From Wukongarchaeum sp048886645 (GTDB lineage Archaea > Asgardarchaeota > Wukongarchaeia > Wukongarchaeales > Wukongarchaeaceae), in assembly GCA_048886645.1 (NCBI GenBank), contig JBHLKN010000042.1:1-15317 (forward strand): a stretch of DNA of 15,317 nt, written 5' to 3'. Positions 6,976 through 14,838 of the stretch are shown in pieces. A program made the position numbers and the translations under genes. The notes under the pieces were generated by a model that saw nothing but the letters and a program-made list of their open reading frames with translations, did not search any database and was not told the origin of the DNA. Position 1 is the first letter of the stretch. Each line of letters opens with the position of its first letter.

Positions 6976-6993
6976 TTCTTTTTATTCTATTTT
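6976..6993 (+). terminator. T-rich terminator-like tract after the hdr operon
   Basis: A run of T-rich sequence (TTCTTTTTATTCTATTTTC) begins about 32 bases after the hdrB stop and precedes the promoter of the next gene. Archaeal termination commonly uses such T-tracts without a hairpin. Confidence 0.5.
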
Positions 6994-7013
6994 CTGATAG
7001 TTCGTCGAAAATG

Positions 7014-7020
7014 CTTATAA
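7014..7020 (+). promoter_or_regulatory. TATA box of the coiled-coil/winged-helix gene
   Basis: TTATAAA in the context GCTTATAAAGG is one of the best TATA matches in the window. Transcription would begin near 7040-7045, which leaves a leader containing GGTGG (7058-7062) eight bases before TTG 7071. Its position over the longest-frame ATG at 7011 argues against that ATG as the start. Confidence 0.65.
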
Positions 7021-7070
7021 AGGTAGTATCCTTTATAGTAATTAATTCGGTTTTAAGGGTGGGACCTTTT

Positions 7071-7744
7071 TTGGAAAAGAGTGAAGTTGATGAAATTTCG
7101 AAGGTTTTTGGCTCCATAGATGAAAAATTTAATGAAACCATCGAGTTCATTAAAAGTTCTATTAAAAAAGAGGTTGAAAGACTAAAAACCCTTAACGATG
7201 ATTTAAATTCTCAACTTTCAACAAAGGATAGCCAAATCAAAGAACTAGNNNNNNNNNNNNNNNNNNNNNNNNNNNNNNNNNNNNNNNNNNNNNNNNNNNN
7301 NNNNNNNNNNNNNNNNNNNNNNNNNNNNNNNNNNNNNNNNNNNNNNNNGAAAAGAAAGAGTTAGCAGAAGTTAAAGGTTCGCTCCAAGAAGAGTTATCAA
7401 GAAAAGCCCGAGAATACGATTCGTTACTTGAAAGATTTAGCAAAATGTCGGAAGAGTTTGCATCCCTAAGTGAAAGAGAAAAAGCGGAAATAGACCTAGA
7501 AAATCTTCTTTCTGTCTATATAACCCTTATCGAGGAAATCATAAACGCTAAACCACACATACGTATATTATGGCTACTCCACGGTGAAAAACCAGTAATG
7601 ACTGCCCGTGAACTGGCTATGGCTTCTGGCTATGATGCTGCAGTAATACTTGGCGCTCTTCATGAACTTGCAAGAGGAGAACTCATAGAATTTTCCCTTG
7701 AAAGCAAGGAATCAAAACTAAAAAGACGATTATTCAAAGACTAA
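7071..7744 (+). CDS. Coiled-coil protein with C-terminal winged helix-turn-helix, interrupted by an assembly gap
   Basis: The part before the gap (LEKSEVDEISKVFGSIDEK...) and the part after it (EKKELAEVKGSLQEELSRK...) are both long, charged, heptad-like helices, so I read them as one gene split by 100 N. The frames differ by one step if the gap were truly 100 bases, which only shows that the gap length is a placeholder. After the coiled coil come a helical region (ENLLSVYITLIEEII) and a winged-helix-like domain: ILWLLHGEKPVMTARELA, then a recognition-helix-like DAAVILGALHELARGEL, then a basic wing KESKLKRRLF at the end. This suggests a DNA-binding or chromatin-associated archaeal protein, perhaps TrmB/ArsR-like in its last 70 residues. 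It has its own promoter. The family is not recognised and the role is unknown. Confidence 0.75.
7249..7348. other. Scaffold gap 1 (100 N)
   Basis: Exactly 100 unresolved bases, the conventional placeholder for a gap of unknown size. It interrupts the coiled-coil gene. Repetitive heptad-coding sequence on either side may have caused the assembly break. Confidence 0.95.
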
Positions 7745-7893
7745 TCCCATACTTTAATTAAGTAAAAAAATAATAAAGTTTAATAAAGCGATATCTCATA
7801 CCTCACTTGGACTTGTATAGTTTAGTAATCGTATCTCTAAAAATCTATAATCTTACATTTGAGAACCTCTTCATTTTATTTTTTAGGGTAGGA

Positions 7894-9156
7894 ATGTCCG
7901 TTATGAAGTTACGTCAGGTCAGTTTCAGACCCCTTCCCGTTAAAACAGTCCTTAGAGATATGAAAGACCTAGCTTTAATGATGGTCGACTTAGCTTATTC
8001 TGCGGTCCTATTCGGCGAAGACGACCTAGCCGAAGAAGTAAAAAACCTCGAAGAATTAGTAGATTATCTTGGCTATCATTTAACCATTAACGCCTTTCTA
8101 GCTGTACGCGACGCCAAAGACGCTGAAGAAACCCTCGCTCTCCAATACGTAGCCACAGCTACCAACAAAATCTCAGACCAGGCAGCAGACATAGCCTACA
8201 TTGTCTCCCGAAAACTAGGTGTACACAAAGCCATCCAAGACGCTTTCAATAACCTCGTAGAAGAAAGAGTCACACGCGCCATCATCCAGCCCCCCTCCAT
8301 CTTCACCGACAAATCCCTTGAAAAACTCGATCTCACACCACGCATAGGCGTTGATATCATCGCAATCAAACGTGAAAACAAATGGTATATTGATCCCCAA
8401 CCAAACTTTGTGTTGAAAGAAAGCGACGTACTACTAGCACGCGGCGGAAGATCTGGGACAGAAGTTTTCAGAAACCTCGCAAGAGCCCAAATTAAGTCAC
8501 TAGAAGAAGCAGAAGAGATAATAGACATGCTCGAAGCACCTGAAATTAAAGACATAACTCCTAATAAAAAGGTTGAGTTTACTGCAATAGAAGAATATCT
8601 GCGAGAATTAAAAGACACTTCTGAACTAATAATAGACCTTGCCTACTCCTCCATTCTCTTCAACAGTAAACCCCTAGCCGAAGAAGTAATGGTCTTAGAA
8701 GAGTACATGGACGAACTTCACACCTCTTTCGAACTTTACATCATATCACAAGGCACCCCAAAAGACGAAGACGACACTAAAAAACGCCTAGGCCTAATCA
8801 GGCTGGGAGTTGCTGCAGAAAATTTAGCTGATGCAGCAACTGAAATAAGCGAAATAATACTAAGAGGACTATCACCCCACCCCATACTAATGAAAATACT
8901 TGAAGAAACCGATGAAACCTACAAAAGAGTAGAGATAGCTCGAAAATCTCCTCTAAGCGATCAAACATTAAAAGAACTAGACTTGAAAAACAATTTAGGC
9001 GTTGTCGTAATCGCTATCAGACGTGGAAAAGAATGGATCTTCAAACCCCGCGGATCCACAGTCATCCGACCAGGAGACACACTAATATGCAAATGTTTTG
9101 AAGAATCCGTGGAAACCTTTGAAAAAATAGCAAGCGGAGAAATCACAGAGTTCTAA
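7894..9156 (+). CDS. PhoU-TrkA_C protein with internal duplication (COG3273-like)
   Basis: A protein of about 420 residues built as two tandem copies of PhoU plus TrkA_C (RCK_C). PhoU-like helical regions lie at about 17-110 and 232-325 (LRDMKDLALMMVDLAYSAVLF and LRELKDTSELIIDLAYSSILF align closely, both followed by LAEEV..LEE). RCK_C-like domains lie at about 125-197 and 345-410 (LTPRIGVDIIAIKR and LKNNLGVVVIAIRRG). RCK_C domains bind small ligands and control ion transporters, so a role in regulating K+ or phosphate transport is likely, but no channel gene is adjacent. The frame opens at TTG 7807, yet the homology begins after ATG 7894, which has AGGGT upstream; ATG 7903 is an alternative. 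The gene stops 23 bases from the convergent kinase gene. Codons are strongly C-ending. Confidence 0.85.
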   Translation: MSVMKLRQVSFRPLPVKTVLRDMKDLALMMVDLAYSAVLFGEDDLAEEVKNLEELVDYLGYHLTINAFLAVRDAKDAEETLALQYVATATNKISDQAADIAYIVSRKLGVHKAIQDAFNNLVEERVTRAIIQPPSIFTDKSLEKLDLTPRIGVDIIAIKRENKWYIDPQPNFVLKESDVLLARGGRSGTEVFRNLARAQIKSLEEAEEIIDMLEAPEIKDITPNKKVEFTAIEEYLRELKDTSELIIDLAYSSILFNSKPLAEEVMVLEEYMDELHTSFELYIISQGTPKDEDDTKKRLGLIRLGVAAENLADAATEISEIILRGLSPHPILMKILEETDETYKRVEIARKSPLSDQTLKELDLKNNLGVVVIAIRRGKEWIFKPRGSTVIRPGDTLICKCFEESVETFEKIASGEITEF

Positions 9157-9179
9157 AAACAAAACAAAACCCCTAAAAA

Positions 9180-9698
9180 TCAACCCTCCAACATTTTTTC
9201 TATCACTCTTTTCGCAATTTCCTCTACAGGCATTATGCTTGTATCCATAACCATTATTTTTTCCTCCCCAAAAGCTTCTAAAGCATCATTCAAGCATATC
9301 TCCATAATCTCTGCCTCAACATTCTCCTCAATTTTCTCCTCAAAATAATCTTTCTCCTTTAATCTTTCACGCAAAACCTTCGGATTACACTTAAGGACAA
9401 CAACCAAATCAACAAGATCTTCAGGTATCAAATCCGCCACATGCCCGTCTATGACCAGAAATCCCTCCTTTTCTTCATCCTTTTCTATGATCTCCCTAAT
9501 TCTCTCTTGAAACTTTTCTCCATCCATAATAAGCGTATCCCTCTCATGGTCGTATCCAAGATATAATCCCTCCTCTTTTATCACTTCACCAAGTTCTAAA
9601 TGCTCACCCCTTTCCCCCTTTTTTACAATCGCCTTTCCAAGGACAGTTTTTCCGGTTCCCGGCGTTCCAGAAATAACTATCACTTTCCTTAATCTCAA
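9180..9698 (-). CDS. AK6/Fap7-type adenylate kinase-related NTPase
   Basis: A 172-residue P-loop kinase. The Walker A motif GTPGTGKT lies at 11-18; HLELGEVIKEEGLYLGYD follows, the AK6 nucleotide-monophosphate region; VIDGHVADLIP is the Walker B-like strand; VVVLKCNPKVLRERL and the strongly diagnostic NVEAEIMEICLNDALE come near the end. This is the archaeal homologue of eukaryotic Fap7/hCINAP, which has adenylate kinase and ATPase activity and helps mature the small ribosomal subunit together with uS11. The start is TTG 9698, five T bases after GAGGA; there is no closer ATG. It is convergent with the PhoU-TrkA_C gene and divergent from cdhA. Confidence 0.9.
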   Translation of the reverse strand: MRLRKVIVISGTPGTGKTVLGKAIVKKGERGEHLELGEVIKEEGLYLGYDHERDTLIMDGEKFQERIREIIEKDEEKEGFLVIDGHVADLIPEDLVDLVVVLKCNPKVLRERLKEKDYFEEKIEENVEAEIMEICLNDALEAFGEEKIMVMDTSIMPVEEIAKRVIEKMLEG

Positions 9699-10035
9699 AA
9701 AAATCCTCTCATCCTAAAAACAAAAGAAAAACAAACTTAAAGTTATTTTAAGATGTTAAAAACCTAATTTTATGTATTTTTATTTCTGCTTTTAATTAAT
9801 TATTAATTTGTTATTTTTTAATAATAAAAAGCAATTTTTTAGTAAAATTTAAAAACTATTATATTACAGTTAATAACTAATACCATTACTAACTAAAAAA
9901 AATGTTTGTTTAACCCTTATAAAACAAAAACATTAAGGAAAATTATAAATATAAGGGTATTCGGACTACCTTAAAAACTTAAGATAAAAATATACAAATT
10001 TTTGTCAAAATCAAAAACTTTCTTGAGGGATTTTT
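9699..10035. other. AT-rich divergent region upstream of cdhA
   Basis: No gene is supported in this 337-base region, which holds promoters for the AK6-type gene (reverse) and the cdh operon (forward). An imperfect inverted repeat spans 9787-9833: outer arms TGCTTTT (9787-9793) and AAAAGCA (9827-9833), inner arms ATTATTAA (9799-9806) and TTAATAAT (9818-9825). Further along are three TATA-like boxes: TTATAAAA (9917-9924), TTATAAATA (9943-9951) and AAAATATAC (9987-9995). A short palindrome, ACAAA-TT-TTTGT at 9994-10005, overlaps the last of these. Confidence 0.55.
9943..9951 (+). promoter_or_regulatory. Best candidate TATA box of the cdh operon
   Basis: TTATAAATA with purines upstream (AAGGAAAA, a BRE-like position). 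A start near 9970-9975 would leave a leader of about 60 bases before cdhA. TTATAAAA at 9917 and AAAATATAC at 9987 are alternatives, so tandem promoters are possible. GAGGGA at 10025-10030 is the SD, five bases before TTG 10036. Confidence 0.5.
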
Positions 10036-12378
10036 TTGGGTCGAAAATTTAAAGCAAGAATGGACAAATTAGAACTACCAACCCTACGAGCAGAAAACTT
10101 AGAGTTAGCTGTTGGAAGCCTAATAACAACAGAGTTAGATGAAGTATCGGGACCGACGCCCTTTCCAAAAGTTGAAACTCTACGGGAGTGGGATCTCAAA
10201 CTCATAAACAGATACCCCATGTTCTACGCACCATTTACCGATAATTGTGAGCTATGCACCTTCGGAAAATGCGACCTAACCGCAGGTAAACGCGGAGCTT
10301 GCGGCATAGACACCTCCACTCAACAAGGACGGATAATTCTTCTAGCTTGCTGTATAGGGCTCACATGCCACGCAGCTCACGCAAGGCACCTCCTAGACTA
10401 CTACATAGAAAAATATGGAAGAAACATCCCCATATCATCAGGAGAAGGTGTAAACGTCGAAGCCCCAATAACCCGCCTAATATGCGGTATAAAACCTGAA
10501 ACCATCGGAGACCTAGTAGAACCCATGGAATACATCGAAGAACAAGTCGTCCAACTCCTAGCAGCCACCCACACAGGCCAAGAAGGAAGCGCTATAGACT
10601 ACGAATCAAAAGCCCTCCACGCGGGAATGTTAGACTTATTAGCTATGGAGATTTGCGATGTGGCTCAGATATCTGCTTTGGGATTCCCAAAAGCTGATCC
10701 AGAAGCCCCCCTAATCGAGTTAGGTTACGGCGTCATTAACGTGGAAAAACCTGTAATCCTTTGTGTCGGTCATAACGTTGTTCCAGGAGCGGAGATCATA
10801 GACTACTTAGAAACTATGGGTCAATTGGATAATGTTGAGGTTTGTGCCATATGTTGCACGGCAATAGATATATCAAGGTACAGGAAGACGGCTAAAGTTG
10901 TTGGTTCTATGAGCCATCAAATGAAGTTCATAAGAAGTGGTGTGCCTGATGTAATTGTGTTGGATGAACAATGTATCAGGACGAATATTCCTGAAGAAGC
11001 TGTGAAAATAGGTGCACCTGTCATAGCTACGACTGCAAAGGCGTGTTATGGTTTTCCTGATATGACGAACTCTGATCCTGATGAGATAGTTAAAGGGCTT
11101 GTTAGTGGTGAATTAAAAGGCATAGTGATGTTTGACGAGGAAAAGGTGGGCGAGGTAGCTGTAAAAACCGCCTTGGCTTTGGCTCCACAGAGACAGAAGA
11201 GAAAATCTATTCCTTCTGATGAGGAGTTTACAGAGTTTGTCGATATATGTACTGAATGCGGACGTTGTAGACGTGCGTGTCCCAATGATTTGAAGATACC
11301 TTATGCAATGAAAGCGGCAAAAGAAAGTAATTTTGATCTTCTTGCAAATCTTTTTGACTACTGTTCTGGTTGCTTAAGATGTGAACAAGAATGTCCAAAA
11401 AGCATACCCATTATGAGCTTGATAAACAAAGCGGCTGAAAGGAAAATAAAGACGTTGAAGTTCAAAATGCGTGCTGGAAGAGGTGCGATAAGCGATGTTG
11501 AAATAAGGTCTGTAGGTAGTCCTATTGTTTTAGGTGAAATACCTGGCGTTCTAGGCGTTGTGGGTTGCATGAATTACGCAGAAACTGAGCAAGACGTTCC
11601 TAACTTGGTCAGGGAGTTTGCACGCAGAAGATATATAATCACTACTAGCGGTTGCGCAGCTATGGATATAGGGTGGCAACTGGACGAAGAAGGTCGAAGT
11701 TTGTATGAGGAGTTTCCAGGAGATTTTGATGCTTCATGTATTGTTAATGTGGGTTCTTGTGTCTCAAACTCTCACATAGCTGGGGCAGCGGTTAAAATTG
11801 CGAACATTTTTGCAAGGAGACCCTTGAAAAACAACTTTGAAGAGATCGCTGACTACACCCTTCACAGGGTGGGCGCTGTTGGAGTAGCTTGGGGCGCTAT
11901 GAGCCAGAAAGCTGCATCAATAGCTACAGGTTTCAACAGGCTGGGTGTACCGGTAGTGATAGGACCTCACGGCTCAAAGTATCGGCGGAGCTTTATGGGC
12001 GATAAAGAGGATGAATCAAAGTGGCAGGTATTTAACGCTAGAACTGGTGAAAAAACGTATATCGGTCCAGTGCCTGAACACTTACTATATCCAGCAGAAT
12101 CGTTAGAAGAGGCCGTGCCATTGATCGCTAAACTTTGCATAAGGGCCAACGATACAACAAAAGGAAGACAGATAAAACTTGCTCATTATATAGACTTAAG
12201 TAAGCGATATGTCGGCGTTTTTCCTGGTGATGTCCACTATTTCGTAAGGTCTGAGAGTGATATACCGAAAACTTTGATGCATGAGGTCCAAGAGCATTTG
12301 GCGACGGTTGATTGGAAGCCGACACCGATACCGGATCCAACGTTGCTTGAAAGGCTTGTCAGGAGACCAAAAGCTTAA
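10036..12378 (+). CDS. cdhA: CO dehydrogenase/acetyl-CoA synthase alpha subunit (CdhA)
   Basis: A 780-residue archaeal-type nickel-iron CO dehydrogenase, which interconverts CO2 and CO for acetyl-CoA synthesis or breakdown with ferredoxin as electron partner. The N-terminal cysteine cluster CELCTFGKC...GACG lies at 71-89 and CCIGLTCHAAHARH at 105-118 (B and D cluster region). GHNVVPGAE (H246), CAICCTAIDIS (270-280), DEQC (C313), the two 4Fe-4S motifs CTECGRCRRACP (405-416) and CSGCLRCEQECP (443-454), TSGCAAMDIG (C540), NVGSCVSN (C575) and GPHGSKYRRS (643-652) are all as expected for the C-cluster subunit. Length fits CdhA. The start TTG has the GAGGGA SD. Base composition changes inside the gene near 10620: C-rich before, G- and T-rich after. 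cdhB follows after 46 bases. Confidence 0.96.
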   Translation: MGRKFKARMDKLELPTLRAENLELAVGSLITTELDEVSGPTPFPKVETLREWDLKLINRYPMFYAPFTDNCELCTFGKCDLTAGKRGACGIDTSTQQGRIILLACCIGLTCHAAHARHLLDYYIEKYGRNIPISSGEGVNVEAPITRLICGIKPETIGDLVEPMEYIEEQVVQLLAATHTGQEGSAIDYESKALHAGMLDLLAMEICDVAQISALGFPKADPEAPLIELGYGVINVEKPVILCVGHNVVPGAEIIDYLETMGQLDNVEVCAICCTAIDISRYRKTAKVVGSMSHQMKFIRSGVPDVIVLDEQCIRTNIPEEAVKIGAPVIATTAKACYGFPDMTNSDPDEIVKGLVSGELKGIVMFDEEKVGEVAVKTALALAPQRQKRKSIPSDEEFTEFVDICTECGRCRRACPNDLKIPYAMKAAKESNFDLLANLFDYCSGCLRCEQECPKSIPIMSLINKAAERKIKTLKFKMRAGRGAISDVEIRSVGSPIVLGEIPGVLGVVGCMNYAETEQDVPNLVREFARRRYIITTSGCAAMDIGWQLDEEGRSLYEEFPGDFDASCIVNVGSCVSNSHIAGAAVKIANIFARRPLKNNFEEIADYTLHRVGAVGVAWGAMSQKAASIATGFNRLGVPVVIGPHGSKYRRSFMGDKEDESKWQVFNARTGEKTYIGPVPEHLLYPAESLEEAVPLIAKLCIRANDTTKGRQIKLAHYIDLSKRYVGVFPGDVHYFVRSESDIPKTLMHEVQEHLATVDWKPTPIPDPTLLERLVRRPKA

Positions 12379-12424
12379 AAATTTTCATTGAGAGCTAATA
12401 AAAACTTTTAAAGAGGTAGCAAAA

Positions 12425-12612
12425 ATGTCTGTAACTCCTTGGCAAATAGCAAATGTCCCAGGACATGTCGTGGCAAAAAAGCTCACAACAGACAAACTCA
12501 TCGAAATACTTAAAGATTCAGCTCATACTTTATTGATTGTGGCTAAACTAGAAGATTATGAACTTGAAATAGCTAAATCTTTCATAAATAAGATAAAAGA
12601 GAAAGGCGGAAC
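12425..12612 (+). CDS. cdhB: CO dehydrogenase/acetyl-CoA synthase epsilon subunit (CdhB), 3' end lost in gap
   Basis: The first 62 or so codons are visible. The opening PWQIANVPG matches the N-terminus of archaeal CdhB, which binds CdhA in an alpha2-epsilon2 complex and may assist electron transfer. The helix and strand after it (LIEILKDSAHTLLIVAKL) also fit. Its ATG has GAGGT about 8 bases upstream and lies 46 bases after the cdhA stop, the usual cdhA-cdhB order. The gene runs into 100 N; CdhB is normally about 170 residues, so more than 300 bases of it should lie in the gap. After the gap no frame can be recognised as its tail. Confidence 0.85.
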
Positions 12613-12712
12613 NNNNNNNNNNNNNNNNNNNNNNNNNNNNNNNNNNNNNNNNNNNNNNNNNNNNNNNNNNNNNNNNNNNNNNNNNNNNNNNNNNNNNNNN
12701 NNNNNNNNNNNN
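12613..12712. other. Scaffold gap 2 (100 N)
   Basis: Exactly 100 unresolved bases, a placeholder of unknown true length. It hides the rest of cdhB and possibly further genes, such as cdhC, cdhD or cdhE, which commonly follow. The neighbourhood of cdhB and larE is therefore not proven to be immediate. One frame after the gap would end in a TGA overlapping the larE ATG (ATGA). Confidence 0.95.
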
Positions 12713-12740
12713 CTATCTTTTTTAAGGCGGGTTTTTTAAA

Positions 12741-13571
12741 ATGACCGTAATTCCTTTACAAGATTCACTGTTGGCTGACAAGTTGCAAAAGCTGCGTGTT
12801 TTATTAGAAGGTAAATGTGTTCTTGTTGCTTTTTCTGGAGGAGTGGATAGTTCCTCACTCTTATTTTTAGCGAAAAGATTTTGCAGTAAGGTTGTTGCCG
12901 TTACTGTAGACACAGTTATCCTTTCCCTAGGCGAGGTTGAAGAAGCAAGAGCTTTTGCTGAAAATCTAAACGTAAAGCACATAATTGTTAAGGTTGATTC
13001 GCTTAAGGATCCAAACTTTGTTTCAAACCCTATTAACCGCTGTTATCTCTGTAAAAAACACATTCTTGAAAAACTGGAAGAAGTAGCTCGTGCTGAGGAA
13101 TGTGATCTAATAGTTGACGGTACCAATGCTTCTGACATAAGAGGAGATTACCGACCAGGAATTCAAGCCTTAAAAGAGCATGGCGTTTTAAGCCCTTTTG
13201 CTGAAGCTGGCATAACTAAAGAAGAAGTGAGAATCCTTGCCTCAAGCTTTGGCTTGAAAAATATCGCAGAAAAACCCTCATCTGCCTGCTTGGCCACAAG
13301 GATCCCTTACGGTAGTAAGATAACAGAGGAAAAACTCAAAAGAATTGGGGAGGCTGAAAAGTTCATAAAAGAGGTAGCTAAAATACGAGTTTTAAGGGTT
13401 AGAGATCATGAAGGGCTTGCCCGTATCGAAGTGGGAAAGGATGAACGAGAAAAACTTTTCAACATAGAGTTACTTGAAAAGATTGCCGATAAACTAAAAA
13501 ATCTGGGTTTTAATTACATATGTTTTGATATAGAAGGCTATAAAACAGGCTCACTTAACCCAGTCCTCTAA
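12741..13571 (+). CDS. larE: LarE, ATP-dependent sulfur transferase of nickel-pincer cofactor synthesis
   Basis: A 276-residue PP-loop ATPase. SGGVDSSSL at 32-40 is the pyrophosphatase loop; NRCYLCK at 99-105 and KPSSACLATRIPYG at 178-191 are LarE hallmarks. LarE converts the two carboxylates of the LarB product into thiocarboxylates. Three cysteines (C101, C104, C183) are placed as in LarE proteins described as holding a 4Fe-4S cluster that supplies sulfur, rather than the single sacrificial cysteine of the Lactobacillus enzyme. C183 lies in the CLATR motif that holds the sulfur-donating cysteine. The ATG is preceded by GGCGGG (12726-12731) with a 9-base spacer. larC follows after 29 bases and larB after that, so this is a lar operon. 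Confidence 0.93.
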   Translation: MTVIPLQDSLLADKLQKLRVLLEGKCVLVAFSGGVDSSSLLFLAKRFCSKVVAVTVDTVILSLGEVEEARAFAENLNVKHIIVKVDSLKDPNFVSNPINRCYLCKKHILEKLEEVARAEECDLIVDGTNASDIRGDYRPGIQALKEHGVLSPFAEAGITKEEVRILASSFGLKNIAEKPSSACLATRIPYGSKITEEKLKRIGEAEKFIKEVAKIRVLRVRDHEGLARIEVGKDEREKLFNIELLEKIADKLKNLGFNYICFDIEGYKTGSLNPVL

Positions 13572-13582
13572 AAAACGTTTTT
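13571..13582. other. Perfect palindrome between larE and larC
   Basis: AAAAACGTTTTT is a 12-base perfect palindrome that begins on the last base of the larE stop codon. It could be a protein-binding site or, with its T-run, a weak terminator. A similar AAAAACGTTT occurs at the end of larC (14812-14821), close to the larB start. Confidence 0.4.
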
Positions 13583-13600
13583 GGGTTGTTGGGATAAAAG

Positions 13601-14830
13601 TTGAAATGTTTTTATATTGATGCCTCCCTTGCAGGCGTTGCTGGAGATATGATGCTTGGAGCCCTTGTCGACTTAACTGGCGACATAGAGCCCTTAAACA
13701 AGGTTCGTAAAACTTTAGAAGAGATAACCGGGGTTAGGTTGAAAATCTCTGCGAAAAAAATTCATAGAAAGGGGATTCTCGCCACTAGAATTATTTCTGA
13801 AGGTTTTGAAGAAAAAGTAGAATCAGAAGATTTGATAAAAATAATAAGAGGAGCTTCTAAAAGACTTTCAATTTCAAAAAAAGCAGAAAAGTTCGCAGAA
13901 TCTGTAATCCAAGATCTTCTTGAAGCTGAAAAAAAGGTTCACGGAAAAGAAGAAGAGCATCAAAATTTCCACGAGCATCCCCATCTTCACGAATTAGGGA
14001 CCCTTGACACTTGTCTTGATGTCTTAGGAACCGCTGTTTTATGCGATGAAATCGGTTTCTTCAAAGATTCATCCGTTTTCTGCTCTCCCATAGCTATTGG
14101 GAGTGGCTATTTTGAAAGCTCTCACGGTAAACTACCCGTACCCGCGCCAACAACCCTTGAAATTTTGACCAAAACGTCCTTGGAGATAATCGGAGGTCCT
14201 GTGGAAGGTGAGTTAACAACACCTACTGGGATCGCTATCCTTGCAAACTTGATAGGAATACAAAGCAAAAACATACCTCAAATGACTGTAGAGAGAGTGG
14301 GACACGGTGCTGGTTCAAAAAAATTCCCTATCGCCAATGTTTTACGGATTATAGAAGGCGAAAAAGCCCAAAAACTGCTGCAGGAAACAATCACGGTATT
14401 GGAAACAAATGTGGATGATCTTAGTGGCGAAATCTTAGCTCATGCTGCAAAGCAATTAATGAGTGAAGGGGCTTTAGATGTTATAATAATCCCTGCAGTT
14501 GGCAAAAAATCGCGACCCACTCAAGTAGTACAAGTAATTTGTCATCCAAAAGATGCAGAAAACCTCACAGAAACACTAATGAGGGAAACAGGAACTTTGG
14601 GTGTTCGCCACATAGTCTGCACACGCCACATCTGTAAAAGAGAAATCCTCGAAATAGACTATGAAGGGGAAAAGATTCGAGTTAAACTTTCCCGTAACAA
14701 TAAGGGTAATATCATCCAGGTCAAAGCTGAGTATGAAGATTGTCAAAAAATTGCTAAAAGATTACAACTACCCTTTAGAGTAATTAAAGAAAATGTGGAA
14801 GAAAAAGCTCGAAAAACGTTTGGGAGTTGA
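13601..14830 (+). CDS. larC: LarC, nickel insertase of nickel-pincer cofactor synthesis
   Basis: A 409-residue protein covering both LarC1 and LarC2 regions in one frame. The N-terminal FYIDASLAGVAGDMMLGAL matches the family's signature. A histidine-rich stretch, FHEHPHLHELGTLDT (123-137), is suitable for nickel. SSHGKLPVPAPTTLEIL follows, then ELTTPTG, and the second half contains ETNVDDLSGEILAH. LarC uses CTP to insert nickel into the pincer nucleotide. In Lactobacillus, larC is read through a programmed frameshift between C1 and C2; here the frame is continuous. The start is TTG (LKCFYIDAS), with GGGAT a few bases upstream, a weak SD. It follows larE by 29 bases, and larB begins 8 bases after its stop. 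Confidence 0.94.
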   Translation: MKCFYIDASLAGVAGDMMLGALVDLTGDIEPLNKVRKTLEEITGVRLKISAKKIHRKGILATRIISEGFEEKVESEDLIKIIRGASKRLSISKKAEKFAESVIQDLLEAEKKVHGKEEEHQNFHEHPHLHELGTLDTCLDVLGTAVLCDEIGFFKDSSVFCSPIAIGSGYFESSHGKLPVPAPTTLEILTKTSLEIIGGPVEGELTTPTGIAILANLIGIQSKNIPQMTVERVGHGAGSKKFPIANVLRIIEGEKAQKLLQETITVLETNVDDLSGEILAHAAKQLMSEGALDVIIIPAVGKKSRPTQVVQVICHPKDAENLTETLMRETGTLGVRHIVCTRHICKREILEIDYEGEKIRVKLSRNNKGNIIQVKAEYEDCQKIAKRLQLPFRVIKENVEEKARKTFGS

Positions 14831-14838
14831 ATAGTGTT

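Noticed and set aside
7011..7070. Upstream extension of the coiled-coil gene to ATG 7011
   Set aside because: The ATG lies against the TTATAAA box at 7014-7020, and the extension is hydrophobic and unlike the helix after TTG 7071, which has a well-spaced GGTGG SD.
7237..7443. Open frames reading through the runs of N
   Set aside because: They arise from unresolved bases and carry no sequence information. The apparent frameshift across gap 1 is likewise meaningless, since the gap length is a placeholder.
7807..7893. Upstream extension of the PhoU-TrkA_C protein to TTG 7807
   Set aside because: The added 29 residues are AT-driven hydrophobic sequence without an SD at the TTG; the conserved region starts after ATG 7894.
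8196..8618. 140-codon reverse-strand frame inside the PhoU-TrkA_C gene, and similar antisense frames in hdrA, hdrB and cdhA
   Set aside because: They are low-complexity, serine-rich shadows of strongly supported genes and have no SD or recognisable domain.
12713..12739. LSFLRRVF after gap 2 as the tail of CdhB
   Set aside because: The frame depends on an arbitrary gap length, and the peptide cannot be matched to a CdhB C-terminus.
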